A DNA stretch of 64,000 nt from contig NZ_WESC01000007.1 of NCBI RefSeq assembly GCF_009184905.1, positions 162,461 to 226,460 of the forward strand. Direction: 5' to 3'. This stretch comes from Parvibaculum sedimenti. GTDB taxonomy: Bacteria > Pseudomonadota > Alphaproteobacteria > Parvibaculales > Parvibaculaceae. Positions within the stretch are counted from its first letter, which is position 1, and every line of letters begins with the position of its first letter. A program made the translations under genes and the position numbers. Shown one piece after another: positions 26,490 to 37,624 of the stretch. The notes under the pieces are model-generated. The model was not told the DNA's origin. It saw only the letters and a program-made list of their open reading frames with translations, and did not search any database.

Positions 26490-27986
26490 TCACCCACCGA
26501 CCGTCGCCGTGAAGGTCCGATCGCCGCGCCGGATCGCGAAATCCCATTGCTCGCGCGTGCCGGCGGTGGCGCCCAAAAGCTCCTTCACCGAGCCGATCTT
26601 GGTCTCTCCCACCTGAAGCACGATGTCGCCCGGCTGGAACTGGAGCCTTTCCGCAGGCGTCCCATCCTCAATCTTCAGGACCACGACGCCCTTGCCCCCA
26701 AACGTATCAAGGTCGAGTTCGTCGGCTACGGCAGGCGAGAGATTGGCAACGGTCGCCCCGGTAAAGGGATTGTGGCCCTTGATAAGTGTGCGATCGGCAG
26801 CCGGCTTCTCCGGCGCCGCTTCCAGCGCCACCTGCGTCTCGAAAGAGCGGCCGTCGCGCTGGTAGCGCACGGTTACCTTGCCATCGAGCCCCTTGGTCGC
26901 GAAGCGATAGCGGACGGCTTGCGGGTCTTCGACATCGTGATTGTCGACAGAGCGGATCACGTCACCTTCCTTGAGGCCCGCGCGCGCCGCCGGTCCGCCC
27001 GGAAAGACTTCCTGCACCAGAGCGCCGCCCGGCCTGTCGAGACCGAGCGTCGAGGCGAGTTGCGCATCGACCGCCTGCAGCTGCGCCCCCGTCCAGGGGC
27101 GCTTCACACGGCCGCCATTCCTGGCGCTGTCGACGATCAGCCGCACCATGTTCGACGGGATCGCGAAGCCGATGCCGACGCTGCCGCCAGACTGCGAATA
27201 GATGGCGCTGTTGATGCCGATGAGCTTGCCGTCGGTCGTCACCAGCGCGCCGCCCGAATTGCCGGGATTGATCGCCGCATCCGTCTGAATGAAGAACTGA
27301 TAATCCGACACACCGACATGTGTTCGCGCCAGCGCCGAGACGATACCCGTTGTCACCGTCTGCCCGACGCCGAAAGGATTGCCGAGCGCCAGCACAAGGT
27401 CGCCGACCTCCACCGAGTCCGAGTCCTTGAACGACAGGAACGGCAACTTCTCGCCCTTGGTGTCGATCTTCAGCACGGCAAGATCCGTGCGCTCATCGGC
27501 GAGCACCACCTTGGCCTCGAATTCGCGCCGGTCGTTCAACGCGACCTTGAACTGATCGCCGCCCTGAATGACGTGGTTGTTGGTTACGATGAGCCCGTCC
27601 GCGTCGATGATGACGCCCGACCCGAGCGACTGCTGCACACGCTCGCGTGGCACGCCAAAACTGAAGCGGTCGCCGAAAAAGCGCTGGAAGAAGGGATCGT
27701 TGAAGAGCGGCGACGGCGCCTGTGCCCGGACCACACGCTTCGAATAGACGTTCACGACCGCAGGCGCGACCCGTTTCACCACCGACGAATAGGAAAGCGT
27801 CACCTCGCCCGCCGACCCCGGCAGGGCGCGTGTCTCCGCCTTCACATCGTGCGGAAAGAAAACCAGTGTCAGGCTGAGCGCCACGGCGCCAAGCGCCATC
27901 GCGGTCCAGCCGCCAACGGAAGATTGAGTCATCAATTCGATCACCACTTGATGCGCCCCGGCCCGGAAGCGCCGCATCCTTTTCAT
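26490..27986 (-). CDS. Do/DegQ-type periplasmic serine protease with two PDZ domains
   Basis: An HtrA-family protease and chaperone for misfolded envelope proteins, 498 residues from the preferred ATG at 27986; ATGs at 27977 and 27932 are possible and none has a strong Shine-Dalgarno. A single hydrophobic stretch (TAMALGAVALSLTLVFF) acts as signal or anchor. The trypsin-like triad is His138 in VTNNHVI, Asp168 in RTDLAVLKID and Ser244 in NPGNSGGAL. PDZ1 (GALVQEVFPGGPAARAGLKE) and PDZ2 (GVVVLKIEDGTPAERLQFQP) follow. It lies downstream of the rplQ terminator and is probably cotranscribed with rarA. Confidence 0.92.
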   Translation of the reverse strand: MKRMRRFRAGAHQVVIELMTQSSVGGWTAMALGAVALSLTLVFFPHDVKAETRALPGSAGEVTLSYSSVVKRVAPAVVNVYSKRVVRAQAPSPLFNDPFFQRFFGDRFSFGVPRERVQQSLGSGVIIDADGLIVTNNHVIQGGDQFKVALNDRREFEAKVVLADERTDLAVLKIDTKGEKLPFLSFKDSDSVEVGDLVLALGNPFGVGQTVTTGIVSALARTHVGVSDYQFFIQTDAAINPGNSGGALVTTDGKLIGINSAIYSQSGGSVGIGFAIPSNMVRLIVDSARNGGRVKRPWTGAQLQAVDAQLASTLGLDRPGGALVQEVFPGGPAARAGLKEGDVIRSVDNHDVEDPQAVRYRFATKGLDGKVTVRYQRDGRSFETQVALEAAPEKPAADRTLIKGHNPFTGATVANLSPAVADELDLDTFGGKGVVVLKIEDGTPAERLQFQPGDIVLQVGETKIGSVKELLGATAGTREQWDFAIRRGDRTFTATVGG

Positions 27987-28092
27987 GGATTTTGTTGAGC
28001 CAATGTGACGCTGGCAAGGCGGAAAGTGCCGCCGGTTCCTTACGAACTCTTCAGCTACCGGCCAGCTTGCCCCCCTTGATGGCGCTCCAGAC

Positions 28093-28125
28093 GCAAACAA
28101 AAAGGGCGGCCCGAAGGCCGCCCTT
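28093..28125 (-). terminator. Intrinsic terminator after rplQ
   Basis: On the minus strand the perfect 10-base stem AAGGGCGGCC/GGCCGCCCTT with a 4-base loop is followed by TTTGTTTG. It closes the alpha operon 25 bases past rplQ and separates it from the protease gene. Confidence 0.9.
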
Positions 28126-28150
28126 GATTGTCGCCAGACGCGCGATCGGC

Positions 28151-28582
28151 TTACGCCGTCGCCAGCGCTTCCTCTTCGTCACCCTCGACCAGCACCGGGC
28201 CCGAATCCTGGCCCTTGGCGCTCTCGTCGCGGTCGACGAATTCGATCACGGCCATCGGCGCGTTGTCGCCAAAGCGGAAGCCCGCTTTCAGCACACGGAT
28301 ATAGCCGCCGGGACGCTCCTTGTAGCGCGGCCCGAGAATGTCGAAGAGCTTCGCCGCCCACTTCTTGTCGGGCAGCTGCGCATAGGCCTGACGGCGCGTG
28401 TGCAGCGTGTCCGTCTTGCCGAGCGTGACAAGCTTCTCCACGTAGGGGCGCAGCTCCTTCGCCTTCGGCAGCGTCGTGACGATCTGCTCGTGCTTGATCA
28501 GCGCGACGGCCATGTTGGCCAGCATCGCCTTGCGGTGGCTCGCCGTCCTGTTGAGCTTGCGGCCGGAATTACCGTGACGCAT
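28151..28582 (-). CDS. rplQ: 50S ribosomal protein L17
   Basis: Binds 23S rRNA near the tunnel exit. The 143 residues start [20 protein letters not shown], the family signature. The C-terminus carries an acidic Glu/Asp tail (GDEEEALAT) found in alphaproteobacterial L17. It is the last gene of rpsM-rpsK-rpoA-rplQ and is followed by a strong terminator. Confidence 0.97.
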   Translation of the reverse strand: MRHGNSGRKLNRTASHRKAMLANMAVALIKHEQIVTTLPKAKELRPYVEKLVTLGKTDTLHTRRQAYAQLPDKKWAAKLFDILGPRYKERPGGYIRVLKAGFRFGDNAPMAVIEFVDRDESAKGQDSGPVLVEGDEEEALATA

Positions 28583-28636
28583 GACCCCTTCTCCTTACAT
28601 TCCTTGCGGCGTCTTCTGCGACGCGGCGTTCAAATA

Positions 28637-29653
28637 TCAATACTGGTCTTCGTAGCGCTTCGCGAGTTCTTCGATGTTCTCCGGCGGCCAGTTCGGCACT
28701 TCCATGCCGAGGTGGAGACCCATCTGCGCGAGCACTTCCTTGATCTCGTTGAGCGACTTGCGTCCGAAGTTCGGCGTACGGAGCATTTCGGCTTCCGTCT
28801 TCTGAATGAGGTCGCCGATATAGACGATGTTGTCGTTCTTGAGGCAGTTGGCCGAACGGACCGAAAGCTCCAGTTCGTCGACCTTCTTGAGCAGCGCCGC
28901 GTTGAATTCGAGTTCCGGGCGCGTCTCTTCGATGTGCTTCTGCTCCGGCTCTTCGAAGTTCACGAAAATCTGGAGCTGGTCTTGCAGGATTCGCGCGGCA
29001 TAGGCAACCGCGTCGTCCGGCGTCAGTGCGCCGTTCGTCTCGATCTGCATGGTGAGCTTGTCATAGTCGAGGATCTGCCCTTCGCGGGTGTTCTCGACCT
29101 TGTAGGAAACGCGCTTCACCGGGCTATAGAGGCTGTCGACGGCGATCAGGCCGATCGGCGCATCTTCCGGACGGTTGCGGTCCGACGAGACATAACCCTT
29201 GCCGAGCGCGACCGTGAATTCCATGCGGATGTCGGCGCCCTGGTCCAGCGTGCAGAGCACGAGGTCCGGGTTCAGCACTTCAATGTCGGCACCCGTCGTG
29301 ATGTCGCCAGCGGTGACGACTCCCGGGCCCTTCTTCGTCAGCGTCATGCGCTTCGGGCCTTCGGCATGAAGGCGCAGCGCAAGCTGCTTGATGTTCAGGA
29401 TGATGTCCGTCACGTCTTCGCGAACGCCCGCGATCGACGAGAACTCATGCAGCACGCCGTCGATCTGCACGGCGGTGACGGCGGCGCCCTGAAGCGACGA
29501 CATCAGGACGCGGCGCAGCGCATTGCCAAGCGTCAGACCGAAGCCGCGCTCAAGCGGCTCCGCGACAACCGTCGCGAAGCGGCCGGCGTCATGGCCCGGA
29601 TTGATTTCGAGCTTGTTCGGCTTAATCAGCTCTTCCCAGTTCTTCTGGATCAA
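28637..29653 (-). CDS. rpoA: RNA polymerase alpha subunit
   Basis: Dimeric scaffold for RNA polymerase assembly and contact point for activators and UP elements. The start is taken as the TTG at 29653, giving [19 protein letters not shown] after the initiator, because CACGAGG lies 8 bases before it and this matches the family N-terminus; a reading to 29716 adds non-family sequence. Length 338 residues. N-terminal domain: [18 protein letters not shown]-terminal domain: [20 protein letters not shown] and [17 protein letters not shown], the helix-hairpin-helix that binds DNA. Confidence 0.96.
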   Translation of the reverse strand: MIQKNWEELIKPNKLEINPGHDAGRFATVVAEPLERGFGLTLGNALRRVLMSSLQGAAVTAVQIDGVLHEFSSIAGVREDVTDIILNIKQLALRLHAEGPKRMTLTKKGPGVVTAGDITTGADIEVLNPDLVLCTLDQGADIRMEFTVALGKGYVSSDRNRPEDAPIGLIAVDSLYSPVKRVSYKVENTREGQILDYDKLTMQIETNGALTPDDAVAYAARILQDQLQIFVNFEEPEQKHIEETRPELEFNAALLKKVDELELSVRSANCLKNDNIVYIGDLIQKTEAEMLRTPNFGRKSLNEIKEVLAQMGLHLGMEVPNWPPENIEELAKRYEDQY

Positions 29654-29793
29654 TTTCAAAACCTCGTGCCGTTTACGGGCGCCAAACCGGCGCGCCGGGC
29701 GGGAGACATCCGCCACTTGGTCTCTTTAACGTCCACCCCACCATTCTATCGTGCGAGCAGACGGACCAGAAAAGGTCGAGTATCGAATGCTGG

Positions 29794-30183
29794 TTACACG
29801 CGACGACGCTTGGGCGGGCGGCAGCCATTGTGCGGAATCGGCGTGACGTCACGGATCGTCGTCACGGTGAAGCCGACCGACTGCAGCGCGCGCAGAGCGG
29901 ACTCACGACCCGAACCCGGACCCGTCACCTCGACTTCGAGGGTACGCATGCCGTGCTCCATCGCCTTCTTGCCGGCGTCTTCGGCGGCCATCTGCGCGGC
30001 GAAGGGCGTCGACTTGCGGCTGCCCTTGAAGCCCATCATGCCGGCCGAGGACCAGGAGATCGTGTTGCCCTGCGCGTCTGTGATCGTGATCATCGTGTTG
30101 TTGAACGACGAGTTCACATGCGCCACGCCGGACGAAATGTTCTTCCGTTCCTTGCGCCGAATACGGGTCTTTTCCTTAGCCAT
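29794..30183 (-). CDS. rpsK: 30S ribosomal protein S11
   Basis: Platform protein that contacts mRNA and the P/E-site region. The ATG at 30183 gives 129 residues, beginning [18 protein letters not shown]; an upstream ATG at 30216 adds residues foreign to the family. The conserved [18 protein letters not shown] ends it. An extra 140-base gap, without obvious function, precedes rpoA. Confidence 0.96.
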   Translation of the reverse strand: MAKEKTRIRRKERKNISSGVAHVNSSFNNTMITITDAQGNTISWSSAGMMGFKGSRKSTPFAAQMAAEDAGKKAMEHGMRTLEVEVTGPGSGRESALRALQSVGFTVTTIRDVTPIPHNGCRPPKRRRV

Positions 30184-30244
30184 CGCTCTCAAACCTTGCC
30201 TGTCGCCCGAGCTCATGCCCCGGCGTAAAAATTACGTGGAGCTC

Positions 30245-30613
<369 letters not shown>

Positions 30614-30815
30614 TTCAATTCTCCTGCTCTCCGTATCGGCGCTTCAGCCCGATACAACCCTCATTCGGTCCGGCGACCCACCTGGGTCACCGCCACATGG
30701 GGAATCGCTTAAGACGGCGCCTACGTCAAAACCCGGATGGACCCTCCGAAAACCCGCGGAATTCCGCCAATTTTCGGCCCATACCGGTATTTGCCCTGAA
30801 AGTGCCGTCGCGAAG
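30614..30815 (-). promoter_or_regulatory. Structured leader RNA ahead of rpsM
   Basis: About 200 untranslated bases between the predicted transcription start and rpsM. Two strong hairpins are visible: an 8-base stem GGTGACCC/GGGTCGCC (30672-30691) and a 7-base stem GTATCGG/CCGATAC (30633-30655) just before the ribosome-binding site. The position fits autogenous control of a ribosomal-protein operon. In E. coli the alpha operon is controlled by S4, but no rpsD is found here. Confidence 0.5.
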
Positions 30816-30821
30816 GCCGGG

Positions 30822-30849
30822 ATTATAGGATTTAACCCTTCCCAGTCAA
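30822..30849 (-). promoter_or_regulatory. Strong promoter of the rpsM-rpsK-rpoA-rplQ operon
   Basis: On the minus strand TTGACT (30844-30849), 16-base spacer, TATAAT (30822-30827), the last a perfect -10. It lies immediately after the adk stop. Confidence 0.75.
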
Positions 30850-30853
30850 CCGC

Positions 30854-31450
30854 TTAAGCCAATTCCCCTTTTTTCGCTCCAAGTCCGAGCACCGCCTCGA
30901 TCTGGCGGGTCACGTCGTCGATATCCTTCATGCCGTCCACGCCCTTCAGCGCGCCCTGCTTCTTGTAGTAAGCAACGAGAGGCGCCGTCTGTTCGTGGTA
31001 GACCTTGAGCCGCTTTGCCAGCGCCTCGGCATTGTCGTCCGCGCGGGGACCGCCAGCCGTCTGGGCAGCGCGGTTCTCGATACGGCCAAGCAAAATCTTG
31101 TCGTCGACTTCGAGCTCGACCACGGCATCGAGCTTCGTACCCTTGCCCGCGAGCATCTTGTCCAGCGCTTCAGCCTGAGCGACGTTCCGGGGGAACCCGT
31201 CCAGGATGTAGCCTTTCTTCGCGTCCGGCTGCTCGATGCGGTCGCTGATGATACCAACCACGACATCATCAGGCACCAGATCGCCGCGCGCCATGATCGC
31301 CTCGGCTTTCTTGCCGACTTCAGTGCCCGCCTTCACGGCGGCGCGAAGCATGTCGCCCGTCGAGAGCTGCACCAGACCATAGGTCTCCTGCAGACGTTGA
31401 GCCTGCGTACCCTTGCCGGCGCCAGGCGGCCCGAGAAGAATAAGCTTCAT
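30854..31450 (-). CDS. adk: Adenylate kinase
   Basis: Catalyses ATP + AMP to 2 ADP. P-loop GPPGAGKGT at residues 7-15, AMP-binding GDMLRAAV and [14 protein letters not shown] are clear. The lid is the short form ([19 protein letters not shown]) without zinc cysteines, and the chain is 198 residues instead of about 214. It overlaps secY by ATGA, the usual arrangement in the spc region. Confidence 0.96.
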   Translation of the reverse strand: MKLILLGPPGAGKGTQAQRLQETYGLVQLSTGDMLRAAVKAGTEVGKKAEAIMARGDLVPDDVVVGIISDRIEQPDAKKGYILDGFPRNVAQAEALDKMLAGKGTKLDAVVELEVDDKILLGRIENRAAQTAGGPRADDNAEALAKRLKVYHEQTAPLVAYYKKQGALKGVDGMKDIDDVTRQIEAVLGLGAKKGELA

Positions 31451-32778
31451 CGACGCGCCCCCCTCAGCTTCGACTTCTTGATCAGTCCTTCATACTGGTG
31501 CGCGAGCAGATGGCTCTGGATCTGCGCCACAGTGTCCATGGTGACGCTCACCACGATCAGCAGCGAGGTACCGCCGAAATAGAACGGCACCTTGTATTGC
31601 GAAATCAGGATCTCCGGCAGCAAGCAGATCGCGGTGAGATAGGCTGCGCCGAGAACGGTCAGGCGGGTCAGCACGTAGTCGATATATTCCGCCGTGCGCT
31701 GGCCGGGACGAATGCCGGGAATGAATCCGCCATACTTCTTCAGGTTATCGGCTGTGTCCTTCGGGTTGAACACGAGCGCCGTGTAGAAGAAGGCAAAGAA
31801 GATGATGCCAGCTGCGTAGAACACCATATAGAGCGGCTGACCATGGCCGAGCATTGCCGTCACAGTGTTGAGCCAGTCGGGGCCCGCACCTGCAGTGAAG
31901 TTCGCAATGGTGATCGGCAACAGCAGAAGCGACGAGGCGAAGATCGGCGGAATGACGCCGGACGTATTCAGCTTCAGCGGCAGATGCGAACTGTCGCCAC
32001 CATACATCTTGTTGCCAACCTGGCGCTTGGGATACTGGACGATCAGGCGGCGCTGAGCCCGTTCGACAAAGACGATCGCCATGATCACGGCAACGACCAT
32101 CACCGCGACAAAGAGAATGACGCCCGCCGACAGCGCGCCGGTGCGGCCGAGTTCCAGAGTGCCGGCGATAGCGTGGGGCAGCTGGGCCACGATGCCCGCG
32201 AAAATGATCAGCGAAATACCGTTGCCGACGCCACGCGACGTGATCTGCTCACCGAGCCACATCAGGAACATCGTACCGCCGACCAGCGTGACCACAGTCG
32301 TCGCGCGGAAAAAGATGCCCGGATCGATGACGACATGCTGCGCATTCTCAAGGCCAACTGCAATCGCGTAGCCTTGAAAAGCGGCGAGGATCACAGTGCC
32401 GTAGCGCGTATACTGATTGATCGTCTTCCGGCCCTGCTCACCCTCCTTCTTCAGCGCTTCCAGATGCTTCGAAACCGAAGTCATCAGCTGAAGAATGATG
32501 GAGGCGGAGATGTAGGGCATGATCGCGAGAGCGAAGATCGCCATACGGCCAACCGCGCCGCCCGCGAACATATCGAAAATGCCCAGGATGCCGGACTGCT
32601 GCTGCTTGAACACCTGGGCCAGCGCGGCCGGATCGATGCCGGGCAGCGGGATGTAGGTGCCGAGACGGTAGACAATGAGCGCGCCCAGGGTAAACCAGAT
32701 GCGCTTCTTCAGCTCGTCGGCCTTCGAGAAGGCCGAAAAGTTCAGATTTGCCGCCAGCTGTTCAGCCGCTGATGCCAT
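31447..32778 (-). CDS. secY: Preprotein translocase subunit SecY
   Basis: Core of the inner-membrane protein channel, working with SecE (59775-59972) and SecA. The 443 residues show ten membrane helices; the plug region follows LPGIDPAAL, and the loop motifs [14 protein letters not shown] and [20 protein letters not shown] are well conserved. It ends with a cytoplasmic tail [12 protein letters not shown]. Last member of the spc group before adk. Confidence 0.97.
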   Translation of the reverse strand: MASAAEQLAANLNFSAFSKADELKKRIWFTLGALIVYRLGTYIPLPGIDPAALAQVFKQQQSGILGIFDMFAGGAVGRMAIFALAIMPYISASIILQLMTSVSKHLEALKKEGEQGRKTINQYTRYGTVILAAFQGYAIAVGLENAQHVVIDPGIFFRATTVVTLVGGTMFLMWLGEQITSRGVGNGISLIIFAGIVAQLPHAIAGTLELGRTGALSAGVILFVAVMVVAVIMAIVFVERAQRRLIVQYPKRQVGNKMYGGDSSHLPLKLNTSGVIPPIFASSLLLLPITIANFTAGAGPDWLNTVTAMLGHGQPLYMVFYAAGIIFFAFFYTALVFNPKDTADNLKKYGGFIPGIRPGQRTAEYIDYVLTRLTVLGAAYLTAICLLPEILISQYKVPFYFGGTSLLIVVSVTMDTVAQIQSHLLAHQYEGLIKKSKLRGARR

Positions 32779-32836
32779 CTCGTCCTACTCCGTGCATTGC
32801 GCGCTTGGCACAAGCGTGGCCAAAGTCTTCGCGGCC

Positions 32837-33319
32837 TTATTCAGCGGCCGCTACCTTCGCTGCGATGACCGTGACAGAGCCGCCGGCCTTCTCGACCGCG
32901 GCCTTCGCGGCTTCCGACGTGCCGGCAACTTCGAGAGCGAGCTTCGCCTTGAGTTCGCCGCGCGCCAGGAGACGCACACCGTCCTTGGCACGGCGGAGAA
33001 TGCCTACGCTCACCAGCGTCGCGACATCGACCTTCGAACCGGCAGCAAACTTGCCGTCATCGACGGCCTTCTGCAGCTGGTCGAGATTGATGACGTTGTA
33101 GTCGAGGCGGAACAGGTTCTTGAAGCCACGCTTCGGCAGGCGCATGTGGATCGGCATCTGGCCGCCTTCGTAGCCTTTGATGGCCACGCCGGAACGGGAT
33201 GTCTGACCCTTGACGCCACGGCCGCCGGTCTTGCCCTTCGTCGAGCCGATACCACGGCCGACGCGGATGCGCGATTTGCGGGCGCCCTGATTGTCGCTGA
33301 TCTTGTTGAGAGTCGTCAT
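32837..33319 (-). CDS. rplO: 50S ribosomal protein L15
   Basis: Late-assembly protein of the large subunit. 160 residues from the ATG at 33319 (GAGG five bases upstream; an upstream start at 33349 would overlap the rpmD stop). The Gly/Arg-rich N-terminal arm [20 protein letters not shown] and [20 protein letters not shown] are typical. Confidence 0.96.
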   Translation of the reverse strand: MTTLNKISDNQGARKSRIRVGRGIGSTKGKTGGRGVKGQTSRSGVAIKGYEGGQMPIHMRLPKRGFKNLFRLDYNVINLDQLQKAVDDGKFAAGSKVDVATLVSVGILRRAKDGVRLLARGELKAKLALEVAGTSEAAKAAVEKAGGSVTVIAAKVAAAE

Positions 33320-33335
33320 CTTAGCCTCGCAAGCC

Positions 33336-33542
33336 TCAAGCTTCGTCAACGATACGGACGAGATGGGCTACCTTGTTGATCATGCCACGCACAGCAGGCG
33401 TATCCTCGAGCGTGCTCGTCCGGCGCATCTTGTTGAGGCCGAGACCGATCAGCGTCTCGCGCTGGCCGGGCTTCTTGCGAAGCGTGCTTCCGGTCTGCTG
33501 GACGGTCACGGTTTTCTTGCCGTCTGTCTTCTTCGCCGACAT
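33336..33542 (-). CDS. rpmD: 50S ribosomal protein L30
   Basis: Small two-helix, three-strand protein of the large subunit. 68 residues with the core [20 protein letters not shown] and ending in [15 protein letters not shown]. An eight-residue basic N-terminal extension precedes VTVQQTGS. Confidence 0.96.
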   Translation of the reverse strand: MSAKKTDGKKTVTVQQTGSTLRKKPGQRETLIGLGLNKMRRTSTLEDTPAVRGMINKVAHLVRIVDEA

Positions 33543-33585
33543 GTCTCGATTCCTCTAAACTTGGAAGTCTCTAGTTCCGTCCGGT

Positions 33586-34146
33586 TTATTCGGACAGGGC
33601 TTCGCCTGCGCCGTCCGCACGGCGACCGACGATATCACTGACCTTCTTGCCACGACGCGCCGCGACCATGCGGGGGCTCTGCTCGTGCTTCAGCGCATCG
33701 AACGTCGCCCGCACCATGTTGTACGGATTGGACGAGCCGAGCGATTTCGCAACGACGTCCTGCACGCCAAGCGTCTCGAAGACGGCGCGCATCGGGCCGC
33801 CAGCGATGATGCCGGTACCGGCAGGAGCAGCGCGGAGCACGACGCGACCGGCGCCATGACGGCCGTCAATGTCATGATGCAGCGTCCGGCCCTCACGCAG
33901 CGGCACGCGGATCATCGCGCGCTTCGCCGCCTCGGTAGCCTTGCGGATCGCTTCCGGCACTTCGCGCGCCTTGCCGTGGCCGAAGCCAACGCGGCCCTTC
34001 TGGTCGCCGACGACGACGAGCGCCGCAAAGCCGAAGCGCTTACCGCCCTTGACCACCTTCGCGACGCGGTTGATGTGGACCAGCTTGTCCACAAACTCGC
34101 TGTCGCGCTCTTCCCGGTCCCGATCTCGTGTTCTTTCGCGTGCCAC
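33586..34146 (-). CDS. rpsE: 30S ribosomal protein S5
   Basis: Decoding-fidelity protein with a double-stranded RNA-binding N-terminal domain. The preferred GTG start at 34146 (AAAGGA 7 bases upstream) gives 186 residues; TTG at 34152 is less well placed. The spectinomycin loop region [17 protein letters not shown] sequence reads [14 protein letters not shown] and shows no known resistance change that I can see. The charged N-terminus [17 protein letters not shown] is typical of alphaproteobacteria. Confidence 0.95.
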   Translation of the reverse strand: MARERTRDRDREERDSEFVDKLVHINRVAKVVKGGKRFGFAALVVVGDQKGRVGFGHGKAREVPEAIRKATEAAKRAMIRVPLREGRTLHHDIDGRHGAGRVVLRAAPAGTGIIAGGPMRAVFETLGVQDVVAKSLGSSNPYNMVRATFDALKHEQSPRMVAARRGKKVSDIVGRRADGAGEALSE

Positions 34147-34157
34147 TGTCAAATCCT

Positions 34158-34511
34158 TTAGAAGTTGAGACCGCCTTCGCGGGCGCCATCAGCGAGCGCT
34201 TTGATGCGCCCGTGGTAAATATATCCGCCGCGATCGAAGACAACGTCCTTGACGCCCTTCTCGAGTGCGCGCTGTGCAACGAGCTTTCCGATCTCGGTCG
34301 CCCCGTCCACATTGCCGCCCTTCCCGCCGAAATCCTTCTCCATGGTGGAGGCGGCGGCGAGCGTCACGCCCTGAACATCGTCGATGATCTGGGCATAGAT
34401 GTGCTTGGAAGAACGGAACACGGATAGACGCGGCCGTCCGTTCGCGATCTTCGCGAGCTTGGTGCGGTTGCGCTGCGTCCGGCGCTGATGAAGATTCTTG
34501 GTCATAGCCAT
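34158..34511 (-). CDS. rplR: 50S ribosomal protein L18
   Basis: Binds 5S rRNA with L5. 117 residues with [36 protein letters not shown] and the closing [19 protein letters not shown]. An ATG two codons later is a possible alternative start. Confidence 0.96.
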   Translation of the reverse strand: MAMTKNLHQRRTQRNRTKLAKIANGRPRLSVFRSSKHIYAQIIDDVQGVTLAAASTMEKDFGGKGGNVDGATEIGKLVAQRALEKGVKDVVFDRGGYIYHGRIKALADGAREGGLNF

Positions 34512-34515
34512 CCGC

Positions 34516-35049
34516 TCACTTCTTCTTGCCTTCCTTGCGGAAGATGAATTCGCCGGCGTACTTCACGCCCTTGCCCTTGTAGGGTTCGGGCCCGCGATAG
34601 CCACGGATCTCCGCAGCAACCTGGCCGACTTTCTGCTTGTCCGTGCCGCTGATCGAAATCTCAGTCGGCTTTGCGATCTTGACTTCAATGCCTTCGGGGA
34701 TCGGATAGATCACGTCATGGCTGAAGCCCAGGCTCAGCTGAATGTTCTTGCCCTGCAGAGCGGCGCGATAGCCGACGCCGTTGATCTCCAGGTTCGTCGT
34801 GAACCCGTCGGTCACGCCGATCACCAGGTTCTGCACGAGCGTGCGGGACAGACCCCACATCGCGCGAGCCCGCTGCGTGTCATCGCGCGGCTTCACCGAA
34901 ATGCCGTCAGCGCCCTGCTCAACCGTCACATCTTCGACGAGCGTGAGCTTGAGTTCGCCCTTCGGACCCTTCACGGCCACTTCCTGGCCGTTGATAGCCA
35001 CGGTCACCCCTTTCGGGATTTCGATGGGCTTCTTACCAATTCGCGACAT
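34516..35049 (-). CDS. rplF: 50S ribosomal protein L6
   Basis: Two-domain protein near the sarcin-ricin loop and factor-binding site. 177 residues; [20 protein letters not shown] opens it and the second-domain signature [20 protein letters not shown] is complete. Confidence 0.97.
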   Translation of the reverse strand: MSRIGKKPIEIPKGVTVAINGQEVAVKGPKGELKLTLVEDVTVEQGADGISVKPRDDTQRARAMWGLSRTLVQNLVIGVTDGFTTNLEINGVGYRAALQGKNIQLSLGFSHDVIYPIPEGIEVKIAKPTEISISGTDKQKVGQVAAEIRGYRGPEPYKGKGVKYAGEFIFRKEGKKK

Positions 35050-35089
35050 GGTCGTCTCTTTCCCGTCGTCTGGCGGAGCTGGCGGCGTC

Positions 35090-35488
35090 TTAGAAGACGC
35101 GGCACAGCACCTCGCCGCCTACATTCTTCTCACGTGCAGCCGAGTCGGACATCACACCCTTCGGAGTCGAAAGGATCGAGATGCCAAGGCCGTTGTGCAC
35201 GCTCGGCACTTCCTTGACCGACGAGTAAACCCGACGGCCCGGCGTCGACACGCGTTCAATCAACTGAATGACCGGCGCGCCTTCGTTGTACTTAAGTTCG
35301 ATCTCGAACTCGCTCTTGCCGTTCGGGTAATCAACCTTGGCATAGCCACGGATGAAACCTTCGTCCGCCAGAACGTCGAGCACCCAACCGCGGAGCTTGG
35401 AGGCAGGCGTCGCCACCTTGCCCTTGCCGCGGAGCTGCGCGTTCCGGATGCGGGTGATCATATCACCCAGTGGATCAGTCATCGTCAT
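35090..35488 (-). CDS. rpsH: 30S ribosomal protein S8
   Basis: Binds the 16S central domain; in E. coli it is the repressor of the spc operon. 132 residues with [19 protein letters not shown] and the C-terminal [24 protein letters not shown] is spaced for the first ATG at 35488. Confidence 0.96.
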   Translation of the reverse strand: MTMTDPLGDMITRIRNAQLRGKGKVATPASKLRGWVLDVLADEGFIRGYAKVDYPNGKSEFEIELKYNEGAPVIQLIERVSTPGRRVYSSVKEVPSVHNGLGISILSTPKGVMSDSAAREKNVGGEVLCRVF

Positions 35489-35500
35489 GCGCGCGTCTCC

Positions 35501-35806
35501 TTACCAGCTCGACTTGACCATGCCGGGGATCTGCCCACGGGACGCGAGGTCCCGGAGGGCGATACGCGACATGCGCAGCTTGCGGTAATAGGACCGGCTA
35601 CGGCCCGTAAGCTCGCAGCGGTTGTGAATACGGGTCTTGGACGAGTTGCGCGGCAGCTCATTGAGCTTCAGCTGCGCGTTGAAACGCTCATCCACAGACA
35701 GCGACTGGTCGACCGTCATGGCCTTCAGCTTCGCCCGCTTGTTCGCGAACTTCGCCGTCAGCTTCCGCCGCTTCTGGTCTCTATTAATGGCGCTCTTCTT
35801 AGCCAT
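35501..35806 (-). CDS. rpsN: 30S ribosomal protein S14 (zinc-independent form)
   Basis: 101 residues from the ATG at 35806, which has GGAGG upstream. It is the long, C-minus form: only one Cys occurs, in [19 protein letters not shown], so the CxxC zinc pairs of the short form are missing. It helps assemble the 30S head. Confidence 0.96.
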   Translation of the reverse strand: MAKKSAINRDQKRRKLTAKFANKRAKLKAMTVDQSLSVDERFNAQLKLNELPRNSSKTRIHNRCELTGRSRSYYRKLRMSRIALRDLASRGQIPGMVKSSW

Positions 35807-35851
35807 CCAAACCTCCGTCGGGTCCACGTCCGTCGCGGACCACAGAAAATC

Positions 35852-36406
35852 TTACTTCGAGAACGGGAAGTTGAAGGCACGCAGCAGTTCGCGCGCTTCG
35901 TCGTCCGTTTTCGCCGTCGTGCAGACGATGATGTCCATACCCCAGACCTGGTCGACCTTGTCGTAGTCGATTTCCGGGAAAATGATATGCTCTTTCAGAC
36001 CCATGGCGTAGTTGCCACGGCCGTCGAAGCTCTTCGCATTGAGGCCGCGGAAGTCGCGGACACGCGGGAGAGCGATCGTCACCAGACGGTCGAGGAACTC
36101 GTACATCCGGTCCTTGCGGAGCGTGACCTTCACGCCAACCGGCATGTTCTCACGCAGCTTGAAGGTCGCGATGGAGGTCTTCGCCTTGGTGATCACCGGC
36201 TTCTGGCCGGCAATCGCCTGCAGGTCGTCGAACGCGCTCTTGATCTTCTTGGAGTCGGCAACGGCCTCGCCCACGCCCATGTTGAGCACGATCTTGTCCA
36301 GCGCCGGCACCTGCATGGTGTTCGGGTACTTGAACTGCTCCTGGAGCGCCGGGCGAATCTTCGCCAGATACTCCGACTTGAGCCGCGGAATGTATGCTTC
36401 AGCCAT
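35852..36406 (-). CDS. rplE: 50S ribosomal protein L5
   Basis: Carries 5S rRNA into the large subunit and contacts P-site tRNA. 184 residues starting [20 protein letters not shown] from the ATG at 36406; the start lies inside the last codons of rplX (8-base overlap), so the two are coupled. [18 protein letters not shown] and [18 protein letters not shown] are conserved. Confidence 0.96.
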   Translation of the reverse strand: MAEAYIPRLKSEYLAKIRPALQEQFKYPNTMQVPALDKIVLNMGVGEAVADSKKIKSAFDDLQAIAGQKPVITKAKTSIATFKLRENMPVGVKVTLRKDRMYEFLDRLVTIALPRVRDFRGLNAKSFDGRGNYAMGLKEHIIFPEIDYDKVDQVWGMDIIVCTTAKTDDEARELLRAFNFPFSK

Positions 36407-36716
36407 CGATCGTTTCTCCCGACGCCTTGGCCACGCGAACCTTGCGGCCATCTTCCAGCGTCTTGAACCCAACTCGAGTCGGCTTGCCGGTCTTGGGATC
36501 CTCGATCGCGAGGTTCGAAAGATCGATCGCCGCTTCGCGCGCCACGATACCGCCCGTCGTCGTCTGGGACGGCTTCGTATGACGCTTCACAATATTCACG
36601 CCCTGAACGAGCGCCCGGTTTTCCTTCGGCAGCACGGACAGAACGGTGCCCTTCTTGCCCTTATCCTTGCCAGCGAGGACGACGACCTTGTCGCCCTTTT
36701 TAATCTTCGCAGCCAT
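36399..36716 (-). CDS. rplX: 50S ribosomal protein L24
   Basis: Assembly initiator near the tunnel exit. 105 residues with an N-terminal KOW motif, [20 protein letters not shown]. The ATG at 36716 forms TGATG with the rplN stop and has GGAGG upstream. Confidence 0.96.
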   Translation of the reverse strand: MAAKIKKGDKVVVLAGKDKGKKGTVLSVLPKENRALVQGVNIVKRHTKPSQTTTGGIVAREAAIDLSNLAIEDPKTGKPTRVGFKTLEDGRKVRVAKASGETIDG

Positions 36717-37084
36717 CAAAGCACCTCCGGCGCGAGCGAAACGATCTTCATGTGGTTCTTCGCACGGAGCTCACGAGTGACCGGGCCGAAGATGCGCGTG
36801 CCGATGGGCTCGCCCTGGTTGTTGATGAGCACGGCCGCGTTACGATCGAACCGGATCACGCTACCGTCGGCGCGACGGATGTCCTTCGCGGTGCGAACCA
36901 CGACGGCCTTCATCACCTCGCCCTTCTTCACCTTGCCGCGCGGGATCGCTTCCTTGATGCTGACGACGATAATGTCGCCAACGGAAGCGTACTTCCGCTT
37001 GGAGCCGCCCAGAACCTTGATGCACATGACGCGGCGCGCACCAGAGTTGTCGGCGACGTCGAGGTTCGTCTCTTGCTGAATCAT
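36716..37084 (-). CDS. rplN: 50S ribosomal protein L14
   Basis: Intersubunit-bridge protein and binding site of the silencing factor RsfS. 122 residues, the standard length, with [20 protein letters not shown] and [16 protein letters not shown] at the ends. Confidence 0.97.
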   Translation of the reverse strand: MIQQETNLDVADNSGARRVMCIKVLGGSKRKYASVGDIIVVSIKEAIPRGKVKKGEVMKAVVVRTAKDIRRADGSVIRFDRNAAVLINNQGEPIGTRIFGPVTRELRAKNHMKIVSLAPEVL

Positions 37085-37129
37085 GACTTCATCCGCCTTG
37101 CTCGGAAGAGCCTGGCCCCTCTAAAGGGA

Positions 37130-37366
37130 TCAGGCTTCGTCCGTAAATACTTCCCACTTCTTCAGCTTCGAGATCGGCCGGCACTCGCGGATCTTCACGA
37201 TATCGCCAACCTTCACCGAGTTGCTCTCATCATGCGCGTGGTACTTCTTCGAACGGCGCACGATCTTCCGAAGGACGGGATCGCTGAAGCGGCGCTCGAC
37301 GTTGACCACTACGGTCTTGTTGTTCTTGTCGCTAACCACGACACCTTGCAGAATTCTCTTCGGCAT
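37130..37366 (-). CDS. rpsQ: 30S ribosomal protein S17
   Basis: Early 16S-binding OB-fold protein. 78 residues: [20 protein letters not shown] at the start and [20 protein letters not shown] near the end. Confidence 0.97.
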   Translation of the reverse strand: MPKRILQGVVVSDKNNKTVVVNVERRFSDPVLRKIVRRSKKYHAHDESNSVKVGDIVKIRECRPISKLKKWEVFTDEA

Positions 37367-37376
37367 TTGTAAGTCC

Positions 37377-37580
37377 TCAGCCCTTGACCTGCGCGGTGGC
37401 GCGCTGCCGCTGGATCGTCTTGATGCGCGCGATGTCGCGACGCACCTGCTTCTGACGCGAAGTCTTCTCCAGCTGTCCGCTCGCGCTCTGGAAGCGCAGG
37501 TTGAACTGCTCCTTCTTCAGCTTCAGGAGCTGGTCCTGCAGCTGGTCCGGCGTCAAATCTTTTACTTCGCTGGCCTTCAT
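37377..37580 (-). CDS. rpmC: 50S ribosomal protein L29
   Basis: Small two-helix protein at the tunnel exit, part of the trigger-factor and SRP docking surface with L23. 67 residues with [20 protein letters not shown] and [15 protein letters not shown]. Confidence 0.96.
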   Translation of the reverse strand: MKASEVKDLTPDQLQDQLLKLKKEQFNLRFQSASGQLEKTSRQKQVRRDIARIKTIQRQRATAQVKG

Positions 37581-37624
37581 GGCCTCACCCTTTCGTTCTG
37601 ACCGCGCTTGGCGGATTGGTCGCC

